From Deltaproteobacteria bacterium Ga0077550 (GTDB lineage Bacteria > Myxococcota_A > Polyangia > Nannocystales > Nannocystaceae), in assembly GCA_001464385.1 (NCBI GenBank), contig LNFB01000323.1, positions 1-54,387 on the forward strand: a stretch of 54,387 nucleotides of DNA. The letters run 5' to 3'. Below, in pieces: positions 22,191-30,620 of this stretch (position 1 is its first letter; the number at the start of each line of letters is the position of its first letter). Position numbers and translations under genes: made by a program. The notes under the pieces were generated by a model. It saw only the letters and a list, made by a program, of their open reading frames with translations. It ran no database searches and was not told where the DNA came from.

Positions 22191-22789
22191 TCCGGATCTT
22201 CCTGTGCGGCGAGGGCCGCACGGAGCTCGGCGGTCGCGCGGGCCATCCGGCCTATCACGACGATGCCGAGCCCGGCGTCCTCGTCGGCTTGCTTCGCAGG
22301 GTTCACGCGGACGGTTGGATGATCGTCGGTGCCTGCAGCTGGGCGATGCTGCGCAAGTTCAGGGCGAACGCCCCCGGCGCCCGCGTGCCCGCGGACGCAC
22401 GCAACGTCGCGATCGCGGCCCTGATGGCTCGGGAAGCGGGCGCGGACGTCCTCGTGTTGAGTCGTGACGACGACGGCGATGCCGGCCGCCGAGTCGCCAT
22501 CTCACGCGGGAAGGCGGACGGGAGCGCGAAGGTCCCGTCGGTTCGTATCGTGGGTGGACTCGCCGTGCAGTGCATCGAGGCGTGGCTGCTCGCGCTCGCC
22601 GGCGAGCGAGGCACCGAGGACTTGCATCGCGCCCGCGCCAAGGCGCAGCTCGAGGTCCGTGCTCCGGATACCGCGACGAAGGTCGCGATCATCGACGTGG
22701 CCGACCTCGACACGGTCCCCGACGACGCGCGATCACTGCACGCCTGGCTGGCCGATGCTCGCGCCGTCTTCGATGCGACGGCGACTTGA
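22187..22789 (+). CDS. TOPRIM-like/DUF4276-like partner protein of the ATPase
   Basis: 200 residues. The GTG start overlaps the ATPase stop (GTGA), so translation is coupled. The N-terminus reads MIRIFLCGEGRTELG, with conserved-looking Glu residues (9 and 13). A central strand ends in VLVLSRDDDGD (about 88-98). A Glu in the first strand plus a later DxD is the TOPRIM pattern of nucleases and primases, and this layout resembles DUF4276. The rest (GGLAVQCIEAWLLA, then ATKVAII) is also like such proteins. I infer a metal-dependent nuclease or nucleotide-acting effector controlled by the ATPase. The family assignment is by eye only. Confidence 0.7.
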   Translation: MIRIFLCGEGRTELGGRAGHPAYHDDAEPGVLVGLLRRVHADGWMIVGACSWAMLRKFRANAPGARVPADARNVAIAALMAREAGADVLVLSRDDDGDAGRRVAISRGKADGSAKVPSVRIVGGLAVQCIEAWLLALAGERGTEDLHRARAKAQLEVRAPDTATKVAIIDVADLDTVPDDARSLHAWLADARAVFDATAT

Positions 22790-22806
22790 CACGCGATCGG
22801 ACGCGG

Positions 22807-23370
22807 TCACTTCGGGCCGGGGAACGCGGCCATGATCTTGCCCACCGCGTCGTTCACCACCGCGTCGGGATCCTCCGACTTCGAGAGCCACTTCGAGATC
22901 CAGCCGTGCCAGACCTCGTGCTGCGCGGCGCGGTCGACGAGGTAGATGTTCAGCGTGCCCTTGGTCTGCTTGGTCCCGGGCTCGATGCCGCCGTAGGACG
23001 TCCCGGCGGCGCCGCCCTCGACTCGGTAGCGCATGGTCGTGCCGACCGTGAAGGCGACGAGGAGCTCGGCCTGGTCGCGCGGCGCCGACGTGAAGCCGCG
23101 CGACTGCAGCTCGCGATCGATCGCGGCGCGCAGACGCGCCTCGTTCTCGGGCGTGCGGACGTTGGGCTGGTCGTCGCCGAGCTGGATGAGCACCGGATCG
23201 TCGGTCACCCACGCGTAGCTGTGGGGCTGCTCGAGCGGGTACTCGGTCACGCGTTCGGTCTGCACGCCCGTCGCGCATCCGACCAGGGCGAGGAGCGTCG
23301 ACGCGAGGACCCCCTGCAGGACGGCGCGGCGACGGACCGGGACGGGGAGTTCGGGGCGCACGGGCGTCAT
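22807..23370 (-). CDS. DUF4136-family lipoprotein
   Basis: 187 residues from ATG 23370. The signal peptide (RRRAVLQGVLASTLLALVGC) has three arginines before the hydrophobic core and a LVGC lipobox. The body fits DUF4136: YAWVTDDPVLIQ, AIDRELQSRGFTSAPRDQAELLVAF, then an ending LVDRAAQHEVWHGW and AVGKIMAAFP. DUF4136 proteins are outer-membrane-associated lipoproteins of unknown function. The gene converges on the ATPase/TOPRIM-like pair, 17 bases after its stop. It shares strand and close spacing with the CotH gene (about 54 bases), so they may be co-transcribed. Confidence 0.85.
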   Translation of the reverse strand: MTPVRPELPVPVRRRAVLQGVLASTLLALVGCATGVQTERVTEYPLEQPHSYAWVTDDPVLIQLGDDQPNVRTPENEARLRAAIDRELQSRGFTSAPRDQAELLVAFTVGTTMRYRVEGGAAGTSYGGIEPGTKQTKGTLNIYLVDRAAQHEVWHGWISKWLSKSEDPDAVVNDAVGKIMAAFPGPK

Positions 23371-23424
23371 GCGCGGCGAGTATAGGACGGCGCGCAAGGG
23401 CCCGCGACCGCCGCGGACGCGACC

Positions 23425-25353
23425 TCAGGGCAGGCGGCAGACGTAGGGCATCCAGGCGTCGCAGCCGATGTCGTTCCACGCGCCGCCGCCCCAGTCCGTC
23501 ACGTGCCCGCAGTCCTCGCTGCCGCCGGCGTCGTTGGGCTCGCCGCCCGCCCACGCCGAGAAGTCGAAGGGCGTGCCGTCGGTCCACGTGTAGTCGCCCT
23601 CGCTGGCCTGGTCGTCGAGGCCGATCCACCACGAGCTGACCTGGACCTCGAACGCCCGCGCGACGAGGTTGTCCTGGATCTCCTGGCTGTGGATCGACGC
23701 GAGGTGGCCGCCTTGGTCGACGCAGTCGGCCTCGGCGTCCGCGTAGGTCCGCGGCGAGAAGCAGAACGCGAGCGTGCCGCCGCCGAGCGCCGCGCCGGTG
23801 ATGCACTGCGGGCACATGGGATCGTCGTCGAGCACGCCGTTGCAGTCGTCGTCGGCCGCGTTGCACTGCTCGGGGGCGCCGGGGTAGACGTCCGGGTCGG
23901 CGTCGTTGCAGTCGAAGCCGCAGCCCGACGCGAGGTCGCCGTCGTCGTCGACCGCGCTCGGATCGGTGCAGACGAACTGGTTCTCGACGTCCTGCGGGCG
24001 GTTGAGCAGGAAGTCCTGGGCCACGCCGATCGCCCAGTAGACGGTGGCCGGGTCGTACTCGCGGCGTGGGTCCTCCAGCATCGCCTCGTCGATGAGCGCG
24101 AGCAGGTCGTCGCAGCGCTCGACCAGGGCGAGGTCGACGACGCGCTGGCTCACCGCGGCGAACTCGGCGGCGAGCTGCTGGCGGCACGGCAGCGAGCTGC
24201 CGCACATCCGCTCGACGCGGCCGTCTCCGCCCCAGATCGGCAGGTAGTCGAAGAAGGTCTGGTCGGTGCCCCAGGGGATGAACGTCCAGCGCCCGTCGCC
24301 GCCGCGGTACACGAAGTAGTTGTTGCGGGTCCAGGCGTAGCCGTCCCAGTGACCGATGAAGATCTCGGTCGCGGCGAACTGCAGGTACCGCGCGAGGTCG
24401 ATCACCGCGTCGGCGTCCTCGACGAAGGTGGCGGGGTCGACCATCGCGTCGAACGCCGCCGCGAGGGCCTCGATGTCGGCGAACCCGACGTCGACGCCGT
24501 TGTCGAGGTCGAAGCTCGGGCCCCAGCCGGGGTAGAAGTCGCTGCCGTACTCGCCCTCGTACAGGTTGCCGTCGTCGTTGCCGAACCACGTGTCGAGGAA
24601 CACCGAGTTGTCGGTGGCCTCGACCGTCGCGTACAGCCCGTAGAGCTCGTCGTTCACGTAGACCCGCGCATAGCTCGAGCGCGGCGCGGGCACCCCGGCG
24701 TCGCGGAACAGCGCGTAGGCGAGCTGCTCGTGGATCATGCTCGGGTCCTGGACCATGTTGTTGAGCGCGAGCTTCTCGAGGCCCAGCGGCTCCTGATCCG
24801 GATCGAAGTGGTCGAAGCGCAGGAGGAACGCGGCCTTCTGGTCGAGGGTGCGGAACGACCCGTAGACGCCCTTCAGGCGCACGCCGATGTCGGGCAGCGC
24901 CAGCACCTCGCCGCCGGCGAGCAAGATCTGCGCGTCCGCGTGGACGTAGACGGTCGGCGCCGCGTCGAGGGACGCCACCGCGGCGTCGTCGAGGGTGAGG
25001 TCGATCCGCGCCAGGCCGTCGTAGGTGAACAGCGCGTCGGCGTCGAGCATCGCGCCACCGGTGGTGGTGCCGTCACTCGACGAGCCCGAGGATCCCCCGG
25101 TGCTGGTCGGTGCGTCGGTGCTCGAGCCGGTGGCCGAGCCGGAGGTGCCGTCGGGGTCGGCCGACGTGCCGCTCGAGTCGACGCCCGTCGTCGCGGTGCC
25201 CGTCGACGCGTCGGCGCTGGCCGTCGTGCTGTCGGCCGTCGGGCTTTCGGTCCCGCTCGACGACCCACCGACCGTGGCACCGTCGTCCCCGCAGGAGACG
25301 AGGAGGCCGAGCGCGACGGGGAGGCAGCTGCATGCACGGCCACGAAAGGGCAT
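23425..25353 (-). CDS. Secreted CotH-like kinase lipoprotein with MopE motif and C-type lectin domain
   Basis: 642 residues. The signal ends in the lipobox LLVSC and a Thr/Ser/Gly linker runs to about 100. Residues about 105-460 match CotH atypical kinases: GVRLKGVYGSFRTLDQK, LALNNMVQDPSMIHEQLAY, YVNDELYGLYATVEATD, DGNLYEGEYG, and RNNYFVYRGGDGRWTFIPWGTDQTF. Most CotH proteins read PWD where this has PWG, so activity is uncertain, though the following Asp is kept. A MopE-like segment (about 465-515, DDDGDLASGCGFDCNDADPD) and a C-type lectin fold (about 528-642, with WIGLDD, the Ca2+/sugar motif EPN, WND and C-terminal CRLP) follow. It is divergent from the VTC operon. Confidence 0.87.
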   Translation of the reverse strand: MPFRGRACSCLPVALGLLVSCGDDGATVGGSSSGTESPTADSTTASADASTGTATTGVDSSGTSADPDGTSGSATGSSTDAPTSTGGSSGSSSDGTTTGGAMLDADALFTYDGLARIDLTLDDAAVASLDAAPTVYVHADAQILLAGGEVLALPDIGVRLKGVYGSFRTLDQKAAFLLRFDHFDPDQEPLGLEKLALNNMVQDPSMIHEQLAYALFRDAGVPAPRSSYARVYVNDELYGLYATVEATDNSVFLDTWFGNDDGNLYEGEYGSDFYPGWGPSFDLDNGVDVGFADIEALAAAFDAMVDPATFVEDADAVIDLARYLQFAATEIFIGHWDGYAWTRNNYFVYRGGDGRWTFIPWGTDQTFFDYLPIWGGDGRVERMCGSSLPCRQQLAAEFAAVSQRVVDLALVERCDDLLALIDEAMLEDPRREYDPATVYWAIGVAQDFLLNRPQDVENQFVCTDPSAVDDDGDLASGCGFDCNDADPDVYPGAPEQCNAADDDCNGVLDDDPMCPQCITGAALGGGTLAFCFSPRTYADAEADCVDQGGHLASIHSQEIQDNLVARAFEVQVSSWWIGLDDQASEGDYTWTDGTPFDFSAWAGGEPNDAGGSEDCGHVTDWGGGAWNDIGCDAWMPYVCRLP

Positions 25354-25672
25354 GGCCGCAGTCTCGCATCGTTCGCTCGACGGCGCGGACGAAGCGGCAG
25401 CTTCCGATGCCGACGCTCCGTCACCGACGATGACAGGTCCACGCGTGATGGCCGCCCGCGAGCGACTGCGCGTCGAGGTGAAGGACCGGGCGTGAAGCGG
25501 ACGTAAAGGTGAAACAGGGATGTCACGGCCCGCGGGTCGGCCGCACCAATACGCCGACCGAGGTACCCCGTGGCCCGTCCTGCTTCTCGACTTAAAGCGG
25601 AGCTTACGTGTAGCCTACGTGACAGGAGTGCAACAAAGTGATCGACAGGGCGCTCCCCCCCTGTAGGTCAGT
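25354..25672. promoter_or_regulatory. 319-base divergent promoter region between CotH and the VTC operon
   Basis: No gene seen. It includes an unusually AT-containing stretch near 25580-25640. There, two direct copies of (T/C)TACGTG occur at 25604-25610 and 25615-25621, 11 bases apart, about one helical turn. That spacing suits a dimeric or tandem regulator site. The VTC start lies about 50 bases downstream. Promoter boxes could not be assigned. Confidence 0.4.
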
Positions 25673-26503
25673 GTGGGCGAGACGTCGCCCAGAATGCGCA
25701 ATCCGCAGGTGGCGACGGACTCACCCAGCATCATCGAGCGACGCGAGTACAAGTTTCTCATCGACCGGGAGACGGCGGCACGGGTGCGCGCCGCGATCGC
25801 CCCGTTCTGCGCCCTCGATCCCTACGCGGCCGCGTCGCCCAGCCGCACCTACGCGATCGACACGCTCTACTTCGACACGCCCGAGCTGTCGCTCTTCTGG
25901 GCGAACGACGCGGAGCTCGTCGACCGCGTGAAGCTCCGCGTCCGCACCTACGCCGACGTCCCCGACAGCCCGATGTTCTTCGAGGTGAAGCGGCGCATCA
26001 ACGACGTCATCTCGAAGTCGCGCGGCAAGGTGCCGCGCTCGATGTGGCGCGCGCTCATGGCCGACGAGGGCGCGCGCATCCCCGAGTCGGTCGTGGGCAA
26101 GGATCGCCTCGCCGTCGAGCGGTTCCTGGCGATCAGCCGCAGCATGCACGTCCGCCCCTTCACCCTGGTGCGGTACGATCGCGAGCCGTACTTCAGCACC
26201 ATCGACGACTACGCCCGCGTCACCTTCGACACGCGCATCCGCGCCCATCGCATGGATGCGCTCACCTTCGAGCCCGACGGCAGCGGCTGGCGCGCGCTCG
26301 ATGACGCCCTCACCCAACGCGCGACTCAGTCCTGCATCGTGCTCGAGCTCAAGTTCACCAACAACGTCCCGCTGTGGCTGGTCAACGTGGCCCGCAGCGT
26401 GGGCCTCGTCCGCGGGGCCTACTCGAAGTACGGGAACTCGATCCGGGCCTTCTACGAGGGCGCCGAGCCGCGCAGCCCGAGGTTCGCCGGAGGTTGGCGG
26501 TGA
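25673..26503 (+). CDS. VTC-domain polyphosphate polymerase
   Basis: 276 residues from GTG 25673; ATG 25694 is an equally possible start. The protein is soluble and fits the VTC4-like triphosphate-tunnel polymerase that makes polyphosphate from ATP. The tunnel residues are all represented: ERREYKFLID at the start, YFDT, the basic KLRVRTY, the FFEVKRR Glu/Lys pair, LVRYDREPY, VTFDTRIRA, the metal-binding VLELKF, and the C-terminal YSKYGNS. The stop overlaps the start of the DUF4956 gene (GTGA). VTC and DUF4956 genes are neighbours in many bacteria, often with CotH, as here. Confidence 0.93.
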   Translation: MGETSPRMRNPQVATDSPSIIERREYKFLIDRETAARVRAAIAPFCALDPYAAASPSRTYAIDTLYFDTPELSLFWANDAELVDRVKLRVRTYADVPDSPMFFEVKRRINDVISKSRGKVPRSMWRALMADEGARIPESVVGKDRLAVERFLAISRSMHVRPFTLVRYDREPYFSTIDDYARVTFDTRIRAHRMDALTFEPDGSGWRALDDALTQRATQSCIVLELKFTNNVPLWLVNVARSVGLVRGAYSKYGNSIRAFYEGAEPRSPRFAGGWR

Positions 26504-27177
26504 GCGACCTGTGGAACTCTGGCGCCGCGGCCACGGCCACCCCGCAGATGGCCGCGCTCTCGCTCCTGCTCGCCTTCGGGCTCGCCCAGGCGATCGGTGC
26601 GGTCTACGTCTGGACCTTCCGCGGCATGTCGTACTCGATCGGCCTCGTCCACTCGATGGTCATCGGGGCGACGGTGGCCGCGATGCTCATGCTCGCGATC
26701 GGCAACAGCATCGCCGCGGGCATCGGCATCGCCGGCGGCCTGGCGTTGGTCCGCTTCCGCACCGCGCTCCGTGATCCCCGCGACATGATGTTCGTGTTCG
26801 CGGCGCTCGGCGTGGGCATCGCGTCGGGCCTGGGCGCCCACGCGGTCGCCGTGCTCGGCACCGTGTTGTTCTCGCTCGCCGTGTTCACGATGACCCTCAG
26901 CGAGTTCGGCAGCCAGCGCCGCTTCGACGGCCTCCTGCGCTTCACGCTGCCGGTCAGCTCGAGCGAGGTCGACGTGATGGCGCAGCTGCGACAGCACAGC
27001 AAGTTCGTCGCGCTCGTCACCCTCCGCGAGGTCGCCCAGGGCCAGGCCATGGAGCACGCCTACCAGGTTCGCCTCTCCGATCCCAAGCACCGCACGGCCC
27101 TGCTGCAGGGTCTCGAGCGCATCCCCGGGATCCAAGACGTGTCGCTGCTGCTGCAGGAACCGACGGTGGAGCTGTAG
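26500..27177 (+). CDS. DUF4956 multi-pass inner-membrane protein
   Basis: 225 residues from GTG 26500, with GGAGG about 8 bases upstream. Four hydrophobic segments lie in the first 135 residues: ALSLLLAFGLAQAIGAVYVW, a segment around MVIGATVAAMLMLAIG, one around AAGIGIAGGLALV, and one around AVAVLGTVLFSLAVFTMTL. The motif ALVRFRTALRDPRD between helices is the hallmark of DUF4956. A cytosolic tail of about 85 residues follows. Function is unknown. Its constant company with polyphosphate polymerases suggests a membrane channel or anchor for the polymer, which is inference. The next gene starts directly after its stop codon. Confidence 0.9.
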   Translation: MSDLWNSGAAATATPQMAALSLLLAFGLAQAIGAVYVWTFRGMSYSIGLVHSMVIGATVAAMLMLAIGNSIAAGIGIAGGLALVRFRTALRDPRDMMFVFAALGVGIASGLGAHAVAVLGTVLFSLAVFTMTLSEFGSQRRFDGLLRFTLPVSSSEVDVMAQLRQHSKFVALVTLREVAQGQAMEHAYQVRLSDPKHRTALLQGLERIPGIQDVSLLLQEPTVEL

Positions 27178-29292
27178 ATGTTCGACGTACTGCGCCGTCG
27201 CATCTTCCCCTTCGCCGTGTGGTGCGGGGTCATGGTCTCGGCCGGGTGGCTGTGGTGGGGCATGCACGCCGGCTCCGCCCGCGGCTACGTCGAGGGCATC
27301 GCCTACGACGTGACCTCGCTCGAGCCCGGCCGCATCGCCGCGATCCAGGTGGTCCCCGGGCAGCACGTGCGCGCCGGCGAGGTGATCGCCACGCTGGACA
27401 GCCGCGCGCTCGATGCCGAGATCCAGAGCCTCGAGGGCGAGCGGCTCAAGGTCGAGGCCGAGCTGCTGGCGGCCGCCTCGCAGTCGCGGCTCGACGTCGG
27501 CCAGAGCTCGCGCGAGATCGAGGAGACCGTCGACTCGGCCGAGGTCGCCCGCCAGACCGCCCGCGCCGAGCGCAGCGTGAGCGTGGCCCAGCTCGCGGCG
27601 CTCGACAAACAGATCGACGCCGTGCGCGAGCTGGTCGAGAAGCGCCTCGCCGATCGCCGCGATCTCGCCGCGCTCACCGTCGAGCAGGCCGGGCTGCGCA
27701 AGCAGATCCAGGTCGCCGACGGCCTCATCCGCCAGCTCGACGCCCAGGCCGCGGCCGCGCGGGCGCGCCGCGAGGGCATCCCGCTCGACGCGGGGATCCG
27801 GGCCACCGACCCGTTGCGCGCCGAGCTCGAGGTCATCCGCGGCATGCGAGCGCTGCTCGACGTCCGCAGGGAGGCGCTCACGCTGCGCGCCCCCGGGCCG
27901 GGCGAGGTGTCCGCGATCTACCTGCGACCGGGCGAGCTCGTGGTCGAGGGCAGCATCGTGATGACGATCAACGGGCCCGCCGGTCAGGCCGGCCACGGCC
28001 CCGCCATCGTCTACGTCTGCGCCTCCGAGGATCAGAGCGCGCCGGTCCGCGTCGGCGAAGGCGTCGAGCTGTCGCCGCCGCAGGGCGGTACCGCGGTGCT
28101 GACCGGCCACGTCGATCGCCTCGCGCCCGCCGTGACGCTCTTGCCCGAGCGCTGCTGGAAGGATCCGCGCATGCCGCTGTGGGGCCGGGGGATCTACGTG
28201 ATGGTCGCCGACGCCGTCACGCTGCTGCCCGGCCAGAGCTTCGCGATCTCCTTCACCGGCGAGCTGTCGCCCCGCGCCTCCGAGCGGCCCGCGCCCGCGG
28301 TGACCCAGGCCGATCCGCCGTCGCCGACCGGCGTCGCGGTCACGCCCGCGCCGAGCACCCCGCGGACGCGCGCAGCGAAGGGCGAGCCGACCGAGCTCGC
28401 GGTGCCGAGCGCTCTGCTCGCCGCCAGCCGCTTCGAGCCTTCGGCCCTGGTGTGGTCGCCCGCGCGCGCGCAGTACCTCGTCGCCAGCGACGACACCGGC
28501 CACGAGAACGTCGACGAGCACGCGCCGTGGCTGTTCGCGATGGGCGCCGACGGCACGATCGAGCCGTCGCCGATCCGCCTGCGCGGCCTCGAGAAGTTCA
28601 GCGACCTCGAGTCCATCGCCGCGGCGCCCGACGGCGGGGTCTACCTGCTGGCGTCGCAGAGCTTCAGCAAGAAGGGCAAGCGCAGCGCGGCCCGCCAGGT
28701 GTTCGCCCACGTGGCGGTCACGGCCGCAGGCGCCGACGTCACAGCGCACGTCTCGCTCGCGAAGCTGCTGGATCGTCTCGACGCACAGGGTCTCGCGGCG
28801 CTCGGCCTCGACGACACCGCGTCGCTCGACATCGAGGGCATGACGGCGACGCGCGAGGGCGGCCTGCTGATCGGGCTCAAGGCGCCCCTCGACCTCGAGG
28901 GCGCGCCGATCTGGCACCTCGCGAAGCCCGACGCGTTGCTCGCGGGCGGCAGCCCGTCGGACGCAGGTCTCACGTTGTGGGGCCACGTCCCGCTGCGCGT
29001 GCGCGCCGACGGTGCGGAGGTCGCCGGTGGCATCTCCGAGCTGCTCGAGCTGCCCGACGGTCGGCTGCTCGTCGCGACGACGGCGTCTGCTGGCGATCCC
29101 AGCACCCAGGACGGCGCGTTGTACGTCGTCGACGGGCGCGCCGCTGCCGGCACGCCCACCCTCGTCCGCACGTTCCCGGGCCAGAAGGCCGAGGGCCTGG
29201 CGCTCGTCGCCGCCGGCGACGCGATCGCCATCGTCTTCGACACCGGCGCCGCGACGCCGCTGTGGATGGAGCTCCGATGGCCCGCGCCCTGA
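27178..29292 (+). CDS. HlyD-like periplasmic adaptor fused to a DUF3616-like propeller domain
   Basis: 704 residues. One N-terminal membrane segment (FPFAVWCGVMVSAGWLWWGM, about 10-30) is followed by a biotinyl/lipoyl-like half-domain (LEPGRIAAIQVVPGQHVRAGEVIATLD), a long coiled coil (about 78-215) and the second half (LTLRAPGPGEVSAIYLRPGELVVEG): the HlyD/membrane-fusion layout. After a Pro-rich linker (about 360-405) the last 300 residues resemble a DUF3616/SdiA-regulated-like propeller, with repeated LESIAAAPDGGVYLLAS, LDIEGMTATREGGLLIGLK and EGLALV motifs. An adaptor carrying such a domain is unusual. It overlaps the TolC-like gene by 16 bases. Confidence 0.85.
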   Translation: MFDVLRRRIFPFAVWCGVMVSAGWLWWGMHAGSARGYVEGIAYDVTSLEPGRIAAIQVVPGQHVRAGEVIATLDSRALDAEIQSLEGERLKVEAELLAAASQSRLDVGQSSREIEETVDSAEVARQTARAERSVSVAQLAALDKQIDAVRELVEKRLADRRDLAALTVEQAGLRKQIQVADGLIRQLDAQAAAARARREGIPLDAGIRATDPLRAELEVIRGMRALLDVRREALTLRAPGPGEVSAIYLRPGELVVEGSIVMTINGPAGQAGHGPAIVYVCASEDQSAPVRVGEGVELSPPQGGTAVLTGHVDRLAPAVTLLPERCWKDPRMPLWGRGIYVMVADAVTLLPGQSFAISFTGELSPRASERPAPAVTQADPPSPTGVAVTPAPSTPRTRAAKGEPTELAVPSALLAASRFEPSALVWSPARAQYLVASDDTGHENVDEHAPWLFAMGADGTIEPSPIRLRGLEKFSDLESIAAAPDGGVYLLASQSFSKKGKRSAARQVFAHVAVTAAGADVTAHVSLAKLLDRLDAQGLAALGLDDTASLDIEGMTATREGGLLIGLKAPLDLEGAPIWHLAKPDALLAGGSPSDAGLTLWGHVPLRVRADGAEVAGGISELLELPDGRLLVATTASAGDPSTQDGALYVVDGRAAAGTPTLVRTFPGQKAEGLALVAAGDAIAIVFDTGAATPLWMELRWPAP

Positions 29293-30620
29293 CGTTGCTC
29301 GGGCTGGCCTGCGTCACGGGTTGCTTCCACGCCGCGCCGTACTCTCCGGCGGCGAACCAGGCGACCTGGCGATCGATGCGGGACCGCGGCGATGCATCGA
29401 CGTCGAGCGGCACGGCGCCGAAGCCGAGCGGACCCGGGATGACCGCCGACGAGGCGTACGCGATGGCGATCGAGCGCAACTACGCGATCGTCGAGCGCGC
29501 CGCCGCGGCCGAGATCGCCGCGGCCGAGGTCCACGCCGAGAAGCAGCTCGACAACCCCCAGCTCCGCGTGACCGGCTTCGACGTGGACGACGTCATCAAC
29601 CGGAACAGCGCCGTGAACATCGGCCTGCGCATGCCGATCCCGCGTCCGGGCTCGGTGCGTGCACGCGTCGCGGGGGCCAAGCAGGTCGCCGAGGGCGAGG
29701 CGCAGCTCACCGAGGACGCCAAGCGGCAGCTCCGGGCCGAGATCGACAAGCTGTTCGCGCAGCTCGCCGTGCACCGGGCCGATCGCGAGCACGTCGCTCG
29801 CGCGCGGACGCTGCAGGCGGCCTTTCGCGACGAGATGGCGAGCCGCGCCGACCAAGCCGTCGCGACCCGCATCGATGTCGCCATGGCCGACGTTCGCCTC
29901 GCCGAGGCGGTGCAGTCGGCCGAGGAGATCGACGACGCGATCCTCGAGGTCGAGGGCCAGCTGCGACTGCTCATCGGCGCCAACGAGCCCGTGCAGTTCG
30001 CCACCGACGCCGGCACCCTCGCGGTGATCTCGACGCCCGTCGATCGCGACGCGCTCGTCGAGCAGGCCCTCGAGGCGCGGCCCGAGCTGCGGGCGGCCCA
30101 CGCCGGCAAGGTCGCCGCCCTGTCCGAGGTCTACGTCGCGCGCGGCGAGGCCTACCCCTGGTTCGACTGGGCGCAGCTGCAGTACCGGGCGGCGCAGGGC
30201 TCGCCGCCGACGGCCTTCGGCTTCGGCGTCGCGATCAACCTGCCGATCTTCAGCTGGAATCGCGGCGCCGTCCGCACCGCACGCGCGACGGTCCGTCAGC
30301 GCGAGCGCGAGGAACAGGCGCAGATCCTCAAGATCGCCGCGGAGGTCACCGAGGCCGCGGGGCGGGTCGAGCGCACGGCCAAGCGCATCGACAAGCTCGA
30401 GCACGAATTGTTGCCGCAGCTCGAGGCCGCGGCGCGCGAGATCGAGGCGGCCGGTGCTGCGGGCGTGTACGATCCGAGCGCGGCGAACGATGTCGATCGA
30501 CGGACCGTCGAGGCCCGTCGGATGCACCTCGCGGCGGTCCTCGCCCACCGCGAGGCGGTCATCGACCTCGAAGCCGCCGTCGGCGGGTCGATTCGGCGCC
30601 CGCAAGGAGGCCCGCAATGA
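29277..30620 (+). CDS. TolC-family outer-membrane efflux lipoprotein
   Basis: 447 residues from ATG 29277 (GGAG upstream, inside the previous gene's end). The signal ALTLLGLACVTGC has a VTGC lipobox, as in many OprM-type proteins. Two outer-membrane-efflux repeats of long helices follow: TADEAYAMAIERNYAIVERAAAAEIAAAEV, then EQALEARPELRAAHAGKVAAL, with the strand-like GFGVAINLPIF between helices. TolC trimers form a channel through the outer membrane and periplasm that docks on HlyD-type adaptors. The adaptor is the overlapping gene upstream. No RND, MFS or ABC pump gene is in the operon. Confidence 0.88.
   Translation: MARALTLLGLACVTGCFHAAPYSPAANQATWRSMRDRGDASTSSGTAPKPSGPGMTADEAYAMAIERNYAIVERAAAAEIAAAEVHAEKQLDNPQLRVTGFDVDDVINRNSAVNIGLRMPIPRPGSVRARVAGAKQVAEGEAQLTEDAKRQLRAEIDKLFAQLAVHRADREHVARARTLQAAFRDEMASRADQAVATRIDVAMADVRLAEAVQSAEEIDDAILEVEGQLRLLIGANEPVQFATDAGTLAVISTPVDRDALVEQALEARPELRAAHAGKVAALSEVYVARGEAYPWFDWAQLQYRAAQGSPPTAFGFGVAINLPIFSWNRGAVRTARATVRQREREEQAQILKIAAEVTEAAGRVERTAKRIDKLEHELLPQLEAAAREIEAAGAAGVYDPSAANDVDRRTVEARRMHLAAVLAHREAVIDLEAAVGGSIRRPQGGPQ

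Noticed and set aside
21192..22789. Toxin-antitoxin module
   Set aside because: Both proteins are too large and carry ATPase and TOPRIM-like motifs rather than toxin or antitoxin folds, so a defence-type pair fits better.
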